Shown here piece by piece: positions 62,244 to 64,000 of a stretch of DNA of 64,000 nt. Both the position numbers and the translations under genes were made by a program. Below the pieces are notes generated by a model. It searched no databases. It had not been told where the DNA came from and saw nothing but the letters and a program-made list of their open reading frames with translations. The first letter of the stretch is position 1, and each line of letters opens with the position of its first letter. The DNA is taken from positions 30,222 through 94,221 of the forward strand of contig NZ_LMQN01000005.1 of the NCBI RefSeq assembly GCF_001425355.1, given 5' to 3'. The stretch comes from Chryseobacterium sp. Leaf405 (GTDB lineage: Bacteria > Bacteroidota > Bacteroidia > Flavobacteriales > Weeksellaceae).

Positions 62244-62271
62244 AAACCTTTCAGATTTCACTGAAGGGTTT
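62244..62271 (+). terminator. Terminator of the DUF4407 gene
   Basis: AAACCTTTCAG (62244-62254) pairs with CTGAAGGGTTT (62261-62271), with one wobble and a 6-base loop. T6 is nearby. Confidence 0.65.
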
Positions 62272-62334
62272 CTCTTTTTTATCGAAATAATAAGTCTGTT
62301 TACAACTCTTTTCACTTTTTCTGCATCTATCATA

Positions 62335-62371
62335 ATACGACAGGTTCTGTCGTATGGGTAAGCTATTTTTG
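62335..62371 (+). promoter_or_regulatory. Perfect palindrome overlapping a candidate promoter
   Basis: ATACGACAG (62335-62343), a GTT spacer and CTGTCGTAT (62347-62355) form a 9-bp inverted repeat. TATTTTTG (62364-62371) is a -7 box whose -33 position falls inside the repeat, so this looks like an operator. The DNA around it is AT-rich. Confidence 0.45.
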
Positions 62372-62432
62372 CAGTGATGATGAAATTCATATTAATAGTC
62401 ATTCATACATCTAGGATGTGAAGTAAAATCGA

Positions 62433-62440
62433 TATTTTTG
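62433..62440 (+). promoter_or_regulatory. -7 box of the T9SS type A gene
   Basis: TATTTTTG lies 46 bases before the ATG at 62487. It is the second of two boxes in this spacer. Confidence 0.45.
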
Positions 62441-62486
62441 CGGCGTTTTAAAAATTAATAATTAACCACTCAAAATAAACACGGGA

Positions 62487-64000
62487 ATGAAAAAATTCTA
62501 TACAGGTGCAGTATTCTTGGGCACTGTTTTGGGCTTTTCGGCTCAGGAAATTCTCTGGCAGAAAGACATCCAATCCTCGACACAGGATTTTCTTTCACAG
62601 GTCACCACAACCATTGACCAGCAATATCTGATTACAGGAAGCTCGATTCAATCGAAAAAACTTTCAACAGACAGCAAACAAAATAATGGCTACGATTTCC
62701 ATTTAGTAAAGTTGAACCAACAGGGTGAAGAAGTCTGGGAAAAGTATTTTTCAGGAAAAAACCATGATTTTCTTTCGGCGACGGTGAATACTCAGGAAGG
62801 CGGGTTTTTACTTTCCGGAACGAGTTATTCAGGGAAAGGGTTGGATAAAAAAGAGGATTCCAAAGGCGGATCTGACATCTGGTTGATCCGGATCAACGAA
62901 TTCGGGGACGAATTATGGCAGAAAACCATTGGAGGAACTTCTGATGAAGAAGCCCGAGCCGTGATTCAGACGACGGATTTGGGATTTTTTGTAGCAGGAA
63001 ATGTTCAAAACTCTGCTAAAAGTTATGGTTCTAAGGATGTTTTGGTTATACGATTAGACAAGAACGGAAAAGAAGTATCGCAGGTTATTGTAGGCGGAAA
63101 AGGCTTGGATGAAGTGGAGAAAATGATTCCCACCAAAGACGGTGGCGCTTTATTAGGGATATATTCCAGAAGTAGTATTGGAGGATCAAAGAAAACGGAA
63201 AATTTCGGTGAGGGAGATTATTGGATCATTAAACTTTCAAAAGAGGGAAAAGTAGAATGGGAAAAGAATTTCGGAGGAAAAGGTGATGATCATTTGAGAA
63301 CCTTGGCACTGACTTCAACAGGCTATTTAATCGGAGGAGAATCAAGATCGGAAAGATCGGGAAATAAAACCGTTGGCGTTGAGGAAGGAACAGACTTATG
63401 GCTGATTTCACTCAATGAAAGAGGCGAAGAAATCTGGCAGAAGTCTTACAATTTCAAAAACAGAGATGTTTTGATGGGAATGAGCGTGATTCATTCTTCA
63501 GATGCCCAATCTTCCAAAGGAATTTTACTGGGAGGATATACTCAGGCAGAGGGAAAAATTGAAGCTGATGATGAAACATTTTGGATGCTGTATTTGGATT
63601 CCAATGGAAAAGAACAATGGAGAAAACATGTCAAAGGCGAATCTAGAAAGAGAGAGGAACGATTATCTGATATAAAACTGAACAAGGACGGCTCGATTAT
63701 TTTGGCAGGAACCAGCGCAGAAGAACTTGGCAAAGAAAACTGGAAGATCGTAAAACTGGGCGACAAACAAATAGATCAGTTGATAGAAAAACAGGACATC
63801 AAAATTTATCCGAATCCTGTCTCTGATTATGCATATGTGGAAATTGGCTTTGATTTCAAGGAAGCTGATATTACACTGTATGATATGGGAGGAAGGCGGT
63901 TTTACACAATGAAAACAAAGAATAAGGTAACCAAGATCAATACCCAGGCTTTGATTCAGGGGGCTTATCTGGTGGTGATAAAGACAGACAATGACAAAAC
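62487..64000 (+). CDS. T9SS type A sorted beta-propeller-like protein (runs off window)
   Basis: The frame is open to the window edge, with 504 complete codons visible. It has a signal peptide (MKKFYTGAVFLGTVLGFSA), then about six repeats of roughly 55-75 residues with the wording DxWLIRIN.xGDELWQKTIGG and GFFxAGN. These form a beta-propeller-like array common in Bacteroidetes secreted proteins. From about residue 435 comes IKIYPNPVSDYAYVEIGFD, then LYDMGGRRFYTM and QGAYLVVIK, the type A sorting domain. The stop must lie just beyond 64000, so almost the whole protein is present. Extracellular via T9SS; ligand unknown. Comparable genes often precede large RHS-type proteins, which cannot be checked here. 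Confidence 0.8.
   Translation, partial: MKKFYTGAVFLGTVLGFSAQEILWQKDIQSSTQDFLSQVTTTIDQQYLITGSSIQSKKLSTDSKQNNGYDFHLVKLNQQGEEVWEKYFSGKNHDFLSATVNTQEGGFLLSGTSYSGKGLDKKEDSKGGSDIWLIRINEFGDELWQKTIGGTSDEEARAVIQTTDLGFFVAGNVQNSAKSYGSKDVLVIRLDKNGKEVSQVIVGGKGLDEVEKMIPTKDGGALLGIYSRSSIGGSKKTENFGEGDYWIIKLSKEGKVEWEKNFGGKGDDHLRTLALTSTGYLIGGESRSERSGNKTVGVEEGTDLWLISLNERGEEIWQKSYNFKNRDVLMGMSVIHSSDAQSSKGILLGGYTQAEGKIEADDETFWMLYLDSNGKEQWRKHVKGESRKREERLSDIKLNKDGSIILAGTSAEELGKENWKIVKLGDKQIDQLIEKQDIKIYPNPVSDYAYVEIGFDFKEADITLYDMGGRRFYTMKTKNKVTKINTQALIQGAYLVVIKTDNDK

Noticed and set aside
62377..62421. Tiny frame of 14 residues between the palindrome and the T9SS gene
   Set aside because: It is short and hydrophobic with no ribosome-binding evidence. 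It was noted only because it would lie on a transcript from the first promoter box.
1..64000. Search by eye for tRNA/rRNA genes, CRISPR arrays, insertion sequences, integrases and att sites
   Set aside because: No cloverleaf-like clusters, regularly spaced repeats, transposase motifs or terminal inverted repeats were found. A tRNA scan would be needed to exclude tRNAs fully.

Overview
The window is chromosomal DNA of a low-GC member of the Flavobacteriales, most likely Chryseobacterium or a close relative in the Weeksellaceae. The evidence is type IX secretion (T9SS) sorting domains of both type A and type B, the Bacteroidetes promoter signature TAnnTTTG (often with TTG/TTTG about 19 bases upstream) in front of many genes, an IcmF-type fused mutase, and a DUF177-rpmF pair with L32 lacking zinc cysteines. 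The genus is my inference. No rRNA, tRNA, CRISPR array, insertion sequence or phage gene was found. No gene-free stretch exceeds about 265 bases.

Layout. (1) 1-8.5 kb is housekeeping: a partial DHH phosphoesterase, rpmH, an FtsE-like ATPase, a left-reading block (ribE, an NtrY-like histidine kinase, a tRNA m6A37 methyltransferase), then pdxA, DUF177-rpmF and accB-accC. (2) 8.6-10.3 kb holds three orphan proteins, one with leucine-rich repeats. (3) rocD is at 10.5 kb. (4) 11.8-22.7 kb is a surface-polysaccharide locus of nine glycosyltransferases, two more CgeB-like putative glycosyltransferases, a polysaccharide deacetylase and a sugar-phosphate cupin. It is packed with overlapping genes, visibly AT-rich, and contains a duplicated two-gene module. 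(5) gltX (with an unusual insertion), accA and tsf follow. (6) 27.5-44.5 kb is a tandem array of five very large secreted paralogs. Each has a signal peptide, an IgGFc-binding-like N-terminal region, Ig-like modules, a SprB-like repeat and a C-terminal T9SS type B sorting domain. A CarboxypepD_reg-like protein follows. (7) Two members of a small cysteine-containing secreted family lie at 45.6 and 47.3 kb around trmB; a third lies at 25.6 kb, beyond the array. (8) rplM-rpsI-rpsB read leftward at 48-49.8 kb. (9) 50-64 kb is mixed: icmF, a Dph6-like ATPase, a PadR regulator with two paired membrane proteins, an RNA 2'-phosphoesterase, an M64 peptidase with a T9SS type A tail, ruvC, a DUF4407 membrane protein and a truncated T9SS type A protein.

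The most notable observations are the five-gene array, whose fifth member looks like a mosaic of the two other subgroups, and the split of the normally adjacent rpsB-tsf pair. A single inversion of about 26.4-48.0 kb would restore rplM-rpsI-rpsB-tsf. It would also place two of the small-family paralogs side by side on one strand. The array and its flanking secreted genes would then be the contents of an inverted segment. Also worth attention are an insertion of about 73 residues next to the KLSKR loop of glutamyl-tRNA synthetase, an in-frame 249-bp internal repeat in the first array gene, and a perfect palindrome overlapping a candidate promoter near 62.3 kb.
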